The notes under the pieces are model-generated. The model searched no databases and had not been told where the DNA came from. It was given only the letters and a program-made list of their open reading frames with translations. The translations under genes were made by a program, and so were the position numbers. From CAYNFR01 sp964396595 (GTDB lineage Bacteria; Bacteroidota; Bacteroidia; Chitinophagales; Saprospiraceae): a stretch of 64,000 bases of DNA. The stretch spans positions 1 through 64,000 of the forward strand of contig CAYNFR010000008.1 in NCBI GenBank assembly GCA_964396595.1, read 5' to 3'. Positions 35,634 to 44,721 of this stretch are shown here, piece after piece (the stretch's first letter is position 1; every line of letters begins with the position of its first letter).

Positions 35634-37088
35634 CTAGTTATCCTTCCAGAAATAAGGCGTGAATAAAATTATTACCGTGATTAGTTCCAGTCTCCCGCAG
35701 AGCATTAAAAAACAGCATGTCATCTTGGCTATATCAGGGAGATGAACAAAAGTATCTCTCGGACCTACCTCGCCTATTCCGGGACCTACATTCCCAATAG
35801 ATGCTGCAGAAGCACCGATCGATGTAACGAAATCTACACCCGATCCGGCAATTAATACACTACCCAGCGTGAATAAAAATAAATAAACGATCATGAACAC
35901 AAGAATATGTGTCATTATACGTGGAGCTACCAGCTCTTGATTGATTTTAAGTCTGATTAACGCACGTGGATGAAGTACACGTTTAAACTCCAGAAGCCCA
36001 TTGCGCATCAGGGCTAGATGGCGAACAAGTTTGAAGCCACCTGAAGTGGATCCTGCACATGCCCCCGAAAATAATAAGAAGAAAAAGGCCATATACAAAG
36101 CAGGCCCCCATTGTAGGTAGTCATCTGTGGAATATCCTGTAGTCGTGATAATAGAAACTCCGTTAAATAAGATCTTTCTAAAGCTTGCTTCAAATCCTTC
36201 GTTCTGATTTATTACTAAGATGGTCGTGCCAAAAATCAGGAATAGCACTATGATAATCATGTACATGCGCCATTCTTCATTCATATATACCTTACTCCAT
36301 CTAGCACGGCTTGCATAGTATAATATGGTAAAATTTGTACCTGACAAGATCATGAAAAATATGATGGTGTATTGTATCATGGGACTTGTAAAATACCCGA
36401 CACTTGCGCTTTTAGTGCTATACCCTCCTGAAGAAATTGTGGTAAAAGCATGATTTACCGCATCGAAAAACGACATACCTTCAAGCTTGAGAAGTATGAT
36501 GAGGATGATAGTCAACACAAAATAAATAAGCCATAAAGTACGAGCTGTATCTTTAATCCTGGGATGAATGCGATCTGATGTTGGTCCTGGTGATTCTGCT
36601 ACGAATAATTCTATACCTCCTATTCCCAATAGCGGGAAAATAGCTACTGTCAGCACGATAATTCCCATTCCACCTAACCATTGCGTGATGCTCCTCCAGA
36701 GTAATATACTTGGTGATGTCGACTCAATATCTGTCAATATGGTTGCGCCTGTTGTGGTTATTCCAGAGAAACTCTCAAAGATGGCGTCAACTGATGATGT
36801 AATAGTAGGGTCGAATACATAAGGAAGGGCACCAGCAAAAGCCGTACATAACCAAGCAGTCACTACTATGAGGTAGCCTTCTCGTTTATTAATGGAAGCT
36901 GAGCTCTTAAATTTATAGAGCCAACTCAGTGCACCTAATATAAAAGTTATCAATGCACTCCACAAAAAACTTGTATGTGCACCATCGCCATAAAACAAAC
37001 TTACCGGTACACAAGTGAGCATCGTAATACTGAATAATATCAATATTACTCCTAGAACATTGCTTATCGGCTGCAAGTTGATGAACAT
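35634..37088 (-). CDS. trkH: Potassium uptake protein TrkH
   Basis: This 484-residue channel-like membrane protein has four M1-P-M2 units. Glycine-rich selectivity-filter regions include FSGITTTGATIL, TISSGGYSTKSAS, TTTGYSTDDY and SIGNVGPGIGEVGP. It conducts K+ (and perhaps Na+) under control of TrkA. Its ATG overlaps the trkA stop by one base, so the two form one operon. Confidence 0.95.
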   Translation of the reverse strand: MFINLQPISNVLGVILILFSITMLTCVPVSLFYGDGAHTSFLWSALITFILGALSWLYKFKSSASINKREGYLIVVTAWLCTAFAGALPYVFDPTITSSVDAIFESFSGITTTGATILTDIESTSPSILLWRSITQWLGGMGIIVLTVAIFPLLGIGGIELFVAESPGPTSDRIHPRIKDTARTLWLIYFVLTIILIILLKLEGMSFFDAVNHAFTTISSGGYSTKSASVGYFTSPMIQYTIIFFMILSGTNFTILYYASRARWSKVYMNEEWRMYMIIIVLFLIFGTTILVINQNEGFEASFRKILFNGVSIITTTGYSTDDYLQWGPALYMAFFFLLFSGACAGSTSGGFKLVRHLALMRNGLLEFKRVLHPRALIRLKINQELVAPRIMTHILVFMIVYLFLFTLGSVLIAGSGVDFVTSIGASAASIGNVGPGIGEVGPRDTFVHLPDIAKMTCCFLMLCGRLELITVIILFTPYFWKDN

Positions 37089-38428
37089 TATCTGAACAAA
37101 TTTTCGACTCTGTCCACGACATCGATGCTCGCAAATACGATGACTTTATCTTCGACAGATAGAACAAAATCTTCATCAGGAATGATGCCTTTACCTTTTC
37201 TGACAACTGCCGTTATTAATGAATTCTTCGGCAAATGAAGCTCTTTGAGAGGACGATTAGTGAGTTGATTCTCTCGATTGATTTCGAACTCTATCACCTG
37301 CGCATCCACGCCATGTAAACTGGTAATTGCTTCCACCTTTCCTTTACGCACATATCGCGATATATTATTGGCTGAGTTGATCTTAATGTTGATTAAAGTA
37401 TCTACTCCGATCTGCTGGCTAAGATGTATATACTCTTTATTTTCGACCAAGGCGATGGTCTTTTTCACCCCTAGTCGGTCTGCGGTCAAGCAAGCTATAA
37501 TGTTATTTTCAGAGTTAGGTGTAAGTGCAAGGACAGCATCCATGCGTTCAAGGCCTTCTTCTTTCAGCAAAGAGATGTTGTTAGTATCTCCTTGAATGAT
37601 CAATGTTTTGTTTAATTCACCTGCCAAGCCTTTACACAGCTCCTTGGTATGCGACAATATAGTCACTGTAAAATCATCTTCTAGCAATTGAGCAGTTCTT
37701 TTTGCAAGTGGGCTGCCGCCCAATATCATAATATTCTTAAGTGGTTTAGCAGCTATATTGAGATACTTTAAGGTATTTTGAAGCATTTCTTTGGTGACCA
37801 TAAAATATACATGATCATTGAGCTCTATGGTCAATTCCGGAGTGGGCAGTATCGTAGTGTTGCTCCTTAAAATGGCAATAGGCCTGAAGAGAAGTTCTTG
37901 CTGATCATGGTATATTTCTTCTATTGTGCGGTTTAAAAGAATGGAATTCTCTTTGATGGTGATACCGTTAAGTGCGATCGAACCTCCTTCAAACAAGAAG
38001 TTATCTGTAAGACCGGAGAAAGCCAAAAGCCGTTTTATTTCTTTAGCTGCTAATTCGACCGGTGATATAAGATTCCCAACACCAAGTTTCTTCAGTATCT
38101 CACTCTGACGTCGATTGAGGTATTGAGGTGAATCTACACGAGCAATAGTCTGTCGGGCACCGAGTTCGTGGGCAAGGATACAGCTCAGAACGTTTGTTTT
38201 TTCAGATGTAGTGACGGCTATAAAGAGTCTTGCAGACTCAACTGATGCCTCCTTTAGGACTTTAAGAGAGGTAACGTCTCCACGAACGCTGAAGACATCA
38301 AGTTCTCTTTGAGCGAGCTCGAGTACTTCTTCATTATTGTCGATCAGTGTAATTTCCTGATTTTCGGACAGAAGAATTTGAGCAAGATGATAGCCCATAT
38401 CACCAGCACCGGCTATGATGATCTTCAT
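37088..38428 (-). CDS. trkA: Trk system potassium uptake regulatory protein TrkA
   Basis: This 446-residue cytoplasmic protein gates TrkH. Two Rossmann-type RCK units are visible. The first begins IIIAGAGDMGYHLAQIL, and the second begins near residue 230 with IMILGGSPLAKRTAQLL. Each is followed by a TrkA-C domain, and the C-terminal one ends near the protein end. NAD(H) or ATP binding is expected. Its promoter box is at 38512-38519. Confidence 0.96.
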   Translation of the reverse strand: MKIIIAGAGDMGYHLAQILLSENQEITLIDNNEEVLELAQRELDVFSVRGDVTSLKVLKEASVESARLFIAVTTSEKTNVLSCILAHELGARQTIARVDSPQYLNRRQSEILKKLGVGNLISPVELAAKEIKRLLAFSGLTDNFLFEGGSIALNGITIKENSILLNRTIEEIYHDQQELLFRPIAILRSNTTILPTPELTIELNDHVYFMVTKEMLQNTLKYLNIAAKPLKNIMILGGSPLAKRTAQLLEDDFTVTILSHTKELCKGLAGELNKTLIIQGDTNNISLLKEEGLERMDAVLALTPNSENNIIACLTADRLGVKKTIALVENKEYIHLSQQIGVDTLINIKINSANNISRYVRKGKVEAITSLHGVDAQVIEFEINRENQLTNRPLKELHLPKNSLITAVVRKGKGIIPDEDFVLSVEDKVIVFASIDVVDRVENLFR

Positions 38429-38511
38429 AACAAGCTATGATTGACTACGCAGGCATTTAAGTCCTGTTTCATTATTATAACACTTAGGTTTTTTACTTTC
38501 TTAAGGCGATG

Positions 38512-38519
38512 CAAATGTA
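38512..38519 (-). promoter_or_regulatory. Bacteroidota -7 promoter box for trkA-trkH
   Basis: On the minus strand the sequence reads TACATTTG, a match to TAnnTTTG, about 84 bases upstream of trkA. Confidence 0.55.
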
Positions 38520-38597
38520 TATTCTTTATCCGTTATCCGTTATCAATTTGAATGATCGTTTATGTAGGAATAAGAACATTAAAATAGCGACCAAATC

Positions 38598-39053
38598 ATG
38601 AAGATACTTATGGTATGTCTTGGAAACATTTGCCGATCGCCACTAGCGAAGGGAATACTTTTACATAAAGTTAGCCTAAAAGGATTGTCATGGGAGGTTG
38701 ATTCGGCAGGCACAGGAAGTTATCACATCGGTGCTCCCCCTCATAGCGAGAGCATTAACGTTGCTCGAGAAAAAAGCATCGATATAAGTCATTTCACAGC
38801 CCGACAAGTGACTAAGCAGGATCTTAATTATTATGACTTGATCCTGGTGATGGACAGTTCTAACTATCAGGATGTCTATCGGCTTTGTGAGAACAATAGC
38901 CAAATGGATAAAATAAAACTAATACGTAACTACGTTAATCCAGGTAGAAATCAGGCGGTACCTGATCCGTACCATAACGGTCGATTCCGGGAGGTCTATA
39001 ATATCTTAGATGAAGCCACAGAAGCGCTTATTAGAGAATTGTCAAATGCTTAA
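38598..39053 (+). CDS. Low-molecular-weight protein tyrosine phosphatase
   Basis: This 151-residue enzyme has the P-loop CLGNICRS (catalytic Cys7, Arg13, Ser14) at the N-terminus and the general-acid segment DPYHNGRF near the C-terminus. Both are diagnostic of the family. In bacteria such enzymes often control tyrosine kinases that direct polysaccharide export, but no kinase is nearby. The next gene starts inside its last codons. Confidence 0.95.
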   Translation: MKILMVCLGNICRSPLAKGILLHKVSLKGLSWEVDSAGTGSYHIGAPPHSESINVAREKSIDISHFTARQVTKQDLNYYDLILVMDSSNYQDVYRLCENNSQMDKIKLIRNYVNPGRNQAVPDPYHNGRFREVYNILDEATEALIRELSNA

Positions 39054-39591
39054 AATATTTTCAGGGTTAGGTTTTTTTAAATCATTGACCGTTCTATTCA
39101 TGATCTGTGTGACGAGTGAGATGATGGCGCAACCGACCCCGACTGATATTAGCGATGTACTCATGTTTATCAATAAACTTCGCAGTAAAGGTTGTCTATG
39201 CGGTAATGAATATATGCCACCTGTAAGCAATGTCATATGGGATAACACCCTTTATTACTCAGCCAAGTCACATGCCCAGTACATGGAGCGCACGAGACAT
39301 TTTGATCATATAGATAAATATGGCAGGGATCTAGGCGATAGGCTAGATAGATTGGGTTATAAATGGCATTATTTCGGTGAAAATTTGGCTATTGGGTATC
39401 GTGATTTTCATGAAGTACTGAAAGCATGGCGGGCTAGTCCGAGTCACTGTAGGATGCTAATGAATCAAAATATGACCGCTATCGGCCTATCAAGATATAA
39501 GAAATATTGGGCGCTAAGCATGGCTAGTCCTATACCTGAGTATATGAAGGAAATGAAAGTTGCGAGAATTAATATGCCCACTCTAGATTAG
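39046..39591 (+). CDS. Secreted CAP (SCP/PR1-like) domain protein
   Basis: This protein of about 181 residues starts at 39046 with a signal-like sequence (FFKSLTVLFMICVTSEMMAQ). The longer start at 39010 would prepend residues read from within the phosphatase gene. The CAP domain shows the His-containing SAKSHAQYMERTRHFDHID, and GENLAIGYRDFHEVLKAW. It overlaps the phosphatase by eight bases. CAP proteins are extracellular; in bacteria their role is mostly unknown. Confidence 0.85.
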   Translation: MLKIFSGLGFFKSLTVLFMICVTSEMMAQPTPTDISDVLMFINKLRSKGCLCGNEYMPPVSNVIWDNTLYYSAKSHAQYMERTRHFDHIDKYGRDLGDRLDRLGYKWHYFGENLAIGYRDFHEVLKAWRASPSHCRMLMNQNMTAIGLSRYKKYWALSMASPIPEYMKEMKVARINMPTLD

Positions 39592-39920
39592 TTTATATTA
39601 AAAACAAAAATTATTAGTTCAATAAAAATCTAATAATTACCACATCGATAATTTTACTCTTAAGCTCGATCATTTTACTTTTGTTGAGCTTAACGGCATT
39701 CTCCCCCTAGTTTTCCCTCAATTTAAAAAGTTTTAAGAGCAATCAGGCTTGTCTGTTGAGACGAGTCTTTATGATGAATTAACATTGACCTAGTGTCAAT
39801 ATAGAATAAATCTGCCCCCAAACAGATTTTAATGCTTTTAATCCCTCTAAGTTTATTGCCTTGGACAAAGGTCCAAAGCAAGGTTAAGGAACAAGATTTT
39901 TTTAACCAAAACTTATTATC
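39592..39920 (+). other. Structured leader before the 1362-residue secreted protein
   Basis: No gene is present. Several small inverted repeats occur: ATTGAC...GTCAAT near 39784-39800, AAATCTG...CAGATTT near 39810, and TTGGAC...GTCCAA near 39860. They could form a folded 5' leader for the large secreted gene. No known riboswitch is recognised. Confidence 0.4.
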
Positions 39921-42900
39921 ATGCCTATGAGCAAAAATTACACTACGCTCAGATGGGGTTTTTCTGGATGTATAATGATGCTTATCAATCTATGTTTCTT
40001 AAGCACATTATCCGCACAGTCTCTAGCTTGTAATGGAGGCGTCAATGTATCCGTCGATGTTAATTGTCAGGCGATAATTGATGCTTCACATGTACTCAAA
40101 GGGGAAGGCTCTATCAATCCTATCCATTACCAAGTAATTATTAAAAACCGCAATGGCACCGTGCCGATGGAGATTCAGAGCTCCTCATCTGCCTCAGGAC
40201 CATTCGTGCAAGGTAATGCAGGAACTTACATTAGATTTTCTAAAGAAGGTTCTTACCATGTGACAGTCAAGAGACTATCGGATGGAGTAGAATGCTGGGG
40301 TGACATCTTAATAGAAGATAAGTTGCCCCCATTTACCGTGACATGTCCATGTCCGGAGAATGCCACAGTGATCGGAGAAAGATGTATTTTTTCTTGCGGA
40401 TCGGTGTATAGTGTCTTAAATGACACCATATTAACGGGTATCGCCGGAGTAAATCCCGAGTTCAGGGACAACTGTGGCAATATTGCTGAAGTAGAATTTA
40501 TCGATGATCTTGCCCGTGATACGGCATGTGGTACATGGACTATCACGAGGAGATGGCGTACCTTAGTGTCGGATGGTCACGGCAGAAAAGACTATCGAGA
40601 TCTTCAGTGCACCCAAAAATTTTATTTCGAAGCGGCTGACATCACTACTGTTCATCCCCCTAAGAAGATAGTGATAGTGCCTTGTGGCACTGATATTGAT
40701 CCCATGTCGCTCCGAAATCATCTCTCCGATACTACTATTTACAATAATCCTCATCCTGATAGTGCATTGGTATGTGCTTATCCTTTTATTGCTGATACGA
40801 TTAGCAGTTCACATGTCGTAATTCAGGCTATAGGTGCCGGACTAAACACTGGAACACCGGATGATTTATGCCGCACAATCGCATCATACACCGACTCACC
40901 TGTGTTCCCGGTTTGTGAGCCATATTCCTACAAAATAGTCAGAACATGGCATATACTTAATTGGTGTACAAATGTGTCATTGCCTGTCTTTCATCAGACT
41001 ATAAAGGTAGTTGACACCATTGGCCCTGGCCTAATAGTGAAAGATACTATTCAGGGAGTAGGAATAGATCCATGGACATGTGCAGGAAATGTAATCGTTC
41101 CGGCGCCTGATAGCCTATGGGACAACTGCGCTCCGGCTAATCTGATCACATGGAGAGCATATGTCAATCGCGGTGGCAGTCAAGTCGTGGCTAATCAAGC
41201 TAATAACTATAGGCTAACAGGTCTTCCTCCCGGCAGTTACGAACTTTTCTATGATGCCTCTGATCCATGTGGGAATAGTACAAAGAAGAAATCTCGCATC
41301 ATTATCAAAGATGATGTCAAACCAGTGGCCATTTCACGGTTCGAAATCACAGTGACATTTAGCAAGTTCAATGATAGTTGTACTGCGAAAATATTTGCGC
41401 ACAGCATTGATTCAGGAAGTTTTGACGCCTGCGACGACAAAGACTTAAAGCTAGAAATCAAGCGCAAGAATAGTGCTGAGCCGTATGCTGATCATGTTAA
41501 ATTCAATCAAGCAGATATTTCACAAGTAAATGAAGCCGGCGTACCATTTGGCATTGTAGATGTGGAGTTAAAAGTCACGGACAAATCCGGCAATTTTAAC
41601 ATTGCTTGGACTAGAGTAAGACTCGAGGATAAGAATCTAGATGTCTTAACGACATGTGGAGATACACTTATAAACCTATCGTGTGAAGCAAACCTTGATT
41701 CGGCCATTGTCCAATTTAGGCCGAAGGCCAATTTAAAAGGATGTTCCCAAACAGCCCTTGAAGTACGTGACTCCGTATTGTCCTCAACGATAATGGCTAA
41801 TTGCAATCTAGGTCGGGCAACGGTAGCTTATTATCTTGCAGGTTCTTTACGTCCTTTCTGCACGAAAACTTTTGTGTTCAGCGGGAATCAGAACTTTGCC
41901 ATCAATTGGCCTCCGGCCAAGATCCAGCGCACTTGTAATCAGTCGGATTATGGTAGTGTCACGTTTAGCAATGTAGGATGTCGCAATCTGGTGGTTAATG
42001 ACAACGATATTCAGAGCTTCAGTGTTTCTCCGTCAGAGCCTTTCTGTTTGAAATTAGTTCGTAAGATAACGGTGATAGACTGGTGTCAATATGTTCCTAA
42101 TGCGGGAGACTCGATAGGTATCTATCGTTTTACGCAGACTATTGAGATAGTCGATGACAGTAAGCCTGTGATCAGTTGTGAGAATGTGTCCATTGTTGCG
42201 GATAAAGATTGCAGTCTATCTGCTTTAGAATTAGTGGCAACAGCTGTCGATAGCGGTGCTTGTAGCAATGAGTTAATGACTTGGACGGCAGCACTGGACA
42301 CAAACAATAATGGAGTATATGACCTTACGCTTAATGTGGTCGGTCAGCAAGGGCAAGCTCGTGCCACCATTAACACTACATTACGTGCTGGTAAGTATAA
42401 AGTGCGATGGAGAGCAACTAATAGTTGCCATAAAACCGGTGAGTCTATTTGCGAAGTAACTATTGTTGATAATACGCCTCCACAATTAGTCTGTATTACG
42501 GCTTTATCTACGGCAGTTATGAATACTGATGGAACTGTAGCGATATGGGCCAGTGACTTTGAGCTTAAAGATCAAAAATCCGTGGATAATTGCGGTGGCC
42601 CTGTCAAGTATAGTTTTAGTGGAGATTCTCCCGATATCAATTCTCTTACCATTACTTGTCAGGATATAGCCAATGGCGTAAGCCAGGTATTCACGCTACA
42701 AGTGTATGCGTGGGACGAAAGTGGCAATCGCGACTTTTGTACAGTACAACTGAGGGTGGATGACAATGTTAATATATGTCCCAACATCAATTCTGTAAGT
42801 GCAAGCGTAGCCGGAGCCGTATTCTCACCTGACGGTGAATTTATAGAATCAGCAACTGTAATGATTGCCCCTTTGAATAATGGGGACATGATAGAGAACA

Positions 42901-44009
42901 TCACGGATCAATCTGGCAGCTATGCATTCAATAATAATGAGATGGGTCGCAATTATGAAGTCAAGGCACTCAAGAATGATGATCCACTCAATGGCGTTTC
43001 GACATTAGATGTAATTCTGATACAGCGGCATATATTAGGATTGAGCTTACTTGATTCTCCTTACAAGGTGATTGCTGCCGACGTCAATGGAGACAAACGA
43101 ATCACAGCCGGAGACTTAGTTGCCTTAAAACGTGTGTTACTTGGTGTTGAAAAACAGATGCCCGTTGGCATGTCATGGAGATTTGTTCGCGCTGATCAGC
43201 AATTTGCGGATGTATTACAGCCATGGCCTTTGATAGAGAATCGTATGATACAGAATCTACAAACTTCACGCTTGCATGAAGACTTTGTGGCGGTAAAAAT
43301 CGGAGATGTCAATGGAAATGCGATTGCTAACTCTGGTATCGCAAGACCGAGATCTTCGTACAATCTGGTTATTCATACGCTGGACAAGACAATTAAGCGT
43401 GGCGAGCTGGTCGAGTTAGTGATAGAACCATCAGACAATATGGTGTACCTCGGTGGTCAATTATCTTTAACATTAAGCTCAGGGATATGGACGGATGTAT
43501 CGAGCAGCACAATGGAACTCACCTCAGGCGATTATCACATCGACGGATCAGAAATGCATATCTCTTGGACTAATGCCAAAGGTGTTGCTCATCCGCAGAT
43601 TACTCTTCGCTTAATAAGTGATGTTGATGGAATGCTAAGGGATATTCTTCAGTTAGGAGACAGTATGACGGCAGAATACTATTCAGCTGAAGACTTTACA
43701 GTCATGAACCTATCGCTTCAATTTATTCGCGAACAAGTATTGTCAGGCTTAGAACTTTTCCAAAACAAGCCCAATCCATTTAGTGATAATACAGTGATCG
43801 GGTTTACTATTGAGGAGAAAGATCAAGTTGAACTAAGTGTTTTTGATCTTACAGGAAGGCAGGTTTATCAGATCCGAGGAATCTTTAATTCAGGATACAA
43901 TGAAGTTCTGCTAGATGCTGATAAGCTTAATAATACAGGTGTGTTATATTATCAGATAAACTATCGCGATCAAATAGCGACCAAAAAGATGCTCTTTATG
44001 AATCGATAG
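39921..44009 (+). CDS. Giant secreted protein with dockerin-like module and T9SS sorting domain
   Basis: This 1362-residue protein has a signal peptide ending near residue 34 (LSAQ). A long series of cysteine-containing beta domains (HYR/Ig-like) follows to about 950, then a carboxypeptidase-regulatory-like unit. A dockerin-like module lies at about 1010-1085 (VSTLDVILIQRHILG and AADVNGDKRITAGDLVALKR). Next come the SWRFV...KIGDVNGNA module and a beta domain. The end (about 1275-1362, with LFQNKPNPFSDNTVIGF) is a type A T9SS sorting domain. It is probably a surface or matrix protein. Confidence 0.85.
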   Translation: MPMSKNYTTLRWGFSGCIMMLINLCFLSTLSAQSLACNGGVNVSVDVNCQAIIDASHVLKGEGSINPIHYQVIIKNRNGTVPMEIQSSSSASGPFVQGNAGTYIRFSKEGSYHVTVKRLSDGVECWGDILIEDKLPPFTVTCPCPENATVIGERCIFSCGSVYSVLNDTILTGIAGVNPEFRDNCGNIAEVEFIDDLARDTACGTWTITRRWRTLVSDGHGRKDYRDLQCTQKFYFEAADITTVHPPKKIVIVPCGTDIDPMSLRNHLSDTTIYNNPHPDSALVCAYPFIADTISSSHVVIQAIGAGLNTGTPDDLCRTIASYTDSPVFPVCEPYSYKIVRTWHILNWCTNVSLPVFHQTIKVVDTIGPGLIVKDTIQGVGIDPWTCAGNVIVPAPDSLWDNCAPANLITWRAYVNRGGSQVVANQANNYRLTGLPPGSYELFYDASDPCGNSTKKKSRIIIKDDVKPVAISRFEITVTFSKFNDSCTAKIFAHSIDSGSFDACDDKDLKLEIKRKNSAEPYADHVKFNQADISQVNEAGVPFGIVDVELKVTDKSGNFNIAWTRVRLEDKNLDVLTTCGDTLINLSCEANLDSAIVQFRPKANLKGCSQTALEVRDSVLSSTIMANCNLGRATVAYYLAGSLRPFCTKTFVFSGNQNFAINWPPAKIQRTCNQSDYGSVTFSNVGCRNLVVNDNDIQSFSVSPSEPFCLKLVRKITVIDWCQYVPNAGDSIGIYRFTQTIEIVDDSKPVISCENVSIVADKDCSLSALELVATAVDSGACSNELMTWTAALDTNNNGVYDLTLNVVGQQGQARATINTTLRAGKYKVRWRATNSCHKTGESICEVTIVDNTPPQLVCITALSTAVMNTDGTVAIWASDFELKDQKSVDNCGGPVKYSFSGDSPDINSLTITCQDIANGVSQVFTLQVYAWDESGNRDFCTVQLRVDDNVNICPNINSVSASVAGAVFSPDGEFIESATVMIAPLNNGDMIENITDQSGSYAFNNNEMGRNYEVKALKNDDPLNGVSTLDVILIQRHILGLSLLDSPYKVIAADVNGDKRITAGDLVALKRVLLGVEKQMPVGMSWRFVRADQQFADVLQPWPLIENRMIQNLQTSRLHEDFVAVKIGDVNGNAIANSGIARPRSSYNLVIHTLDKTIKRGELVELVIEPSDNMVYLGGQLSLTLSSGIWTDVSSSTMELTSGDYHIDGSEMHISWTNAKGVAHPQITLRLISDVDGMLRDILQLGDSMTAEYYSAEDFTVMNLSLQFIREQVLSGLELFQNKPNPFSDNTVIGFTIEEKDQVELSVFDLTGRQVYQIRGIFNSGYNEVLLDADKLNNTGVLYYQINYRDQIATKKMLFMNR

Positions 44010-44048
44010 GCTTATTAATTATTTGTTTACTCAGTTTTCATACGATAA

Positions 44049-44086
44049 GATTAGCCGGCTCTTGTAGGGTCGGCTAATCGTTTTTT
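44049..44086 (+). terminator. Terminator after the 1362-residue protein gene
   Basis: The stem GATTAGCCG (44049-44057) pairs with CGGCTAATC (44071-44079), followed by GTTTTTT. It lies 40 bases after the stop. Confidence 0.85.
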
Positions 44087-44102
44087 ATACGAGGCAAATA
44101 AA

Positions 44103-44135
44103 AAAAGGCAGTAACGATATCCGTTAATGCCTTTT
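44103..44135 (-). terminator. Terminator of the Bor-type lipoprotein operon
   Basis: The stem AAAAGGCAGTAACG (44103-44116) pairs with CGTTAATGCCTTTT (44122-44135), with one mismatch. On the minus strand a T run follows. It ends the two-gene unit 44635-44157. Confidence 0.85.
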
Positions 44136-44156
44136 ACCTTATAACTATTTTGACTT

Positions 44157-44339
44157 TTACCTCTTTATGATTCGCTTGATACTTCGTTGAAGGAAATAAA
44201 AACCAACTAACAGAATTACTACATTTCCGGCCAGATATCCCCAGCCAAAATACGTAAGATTTAACAACTTTATCGTTACTATGCGATTCAGTGCAACAAG
44301 TACAAACGCGAATGAAATAAAAGCAACAAAGTACTGCAC
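44157..44339 (-). CDS. Small two-helix membrane protein
   Basis: This 60-residue protein has two hydrophobic helices (about 4-22 and 33-50) and a basic C-terminus (QRSIKRIIKR). It starts five bases after the Bor-type gene, so both are likely co-transcribed. No family is recognised. Confidence 0.65.
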   Translation of the reverse strand: MQYFVAFISFAFVLVALNRIVTIKLLNLTYFGWGYLAGNVVILLVGFYFLQRSIKRIIKR

Positions 44340-44344
44340 CTATG

Positions 44345-44635
44345 CTATCTAGTTACTGAAGTAGTAGTCGGTGCGTAAAGACCGAAAGTTATAGCACTAA
44401 TAAGACCATCAATAAATGAATGCTGCACCTGAACAGTATAATCTGATGCACCTTTTGCCATTTCAGTAGGATTAGAGGTGCCAAGTGGAACAAGACCATT
44501 AATCAGATAGTGATTTTTAGCTGTTGTCGTTACGCCACTCTGTGCTCCTTTACCTACATCATAGGTGAGCGTAAAGCATGAACTCATGCCCACACAAAAA
44601 AAGAATACCATGAAATAAGTTCCAATCTTCTTCAT
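44345..44635 (-). CDS. Bor/Iss-type lipoprotein
   Basis: This 96-residue lipoprotein has a signal ending in lipobox MSSC (FFFCVGMSSCFTL). The body contains KNHYLINGLVPLGTSNP and HSFIDGLISAITFGLY, the pattern of the Bor family in Bacteroidota. Lambda Bor protects against serum complement; the role in free-living bacteria is unknown. It is followed by the 60-residue membrane protein gene. Confidence 0.75.
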   Translation of the reverse strand: MKKIGTYFMVFFFCVGMSSCFTLTYDVGKGAQSGVTTTAKNHYLINGLVPLGTSNPTEMAKGASDYTVQVQHSFIDGLISAITFGLYAPTTTSVTR

Positions 44636-44721
44636 AAGAATAATTTTAATTGATTAGTTAAACTTCAAATATAAGATTGACAATCGGAATTGTATTCTCT
44701 GGCTGGAAAGAAAATACGTTA

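Noticed and set aside
39010..39045. Longer start of the CAP-domain protein
   Set aside because: The first 12 residues come from within the phosphatase gene and would spoil the signal peptide.
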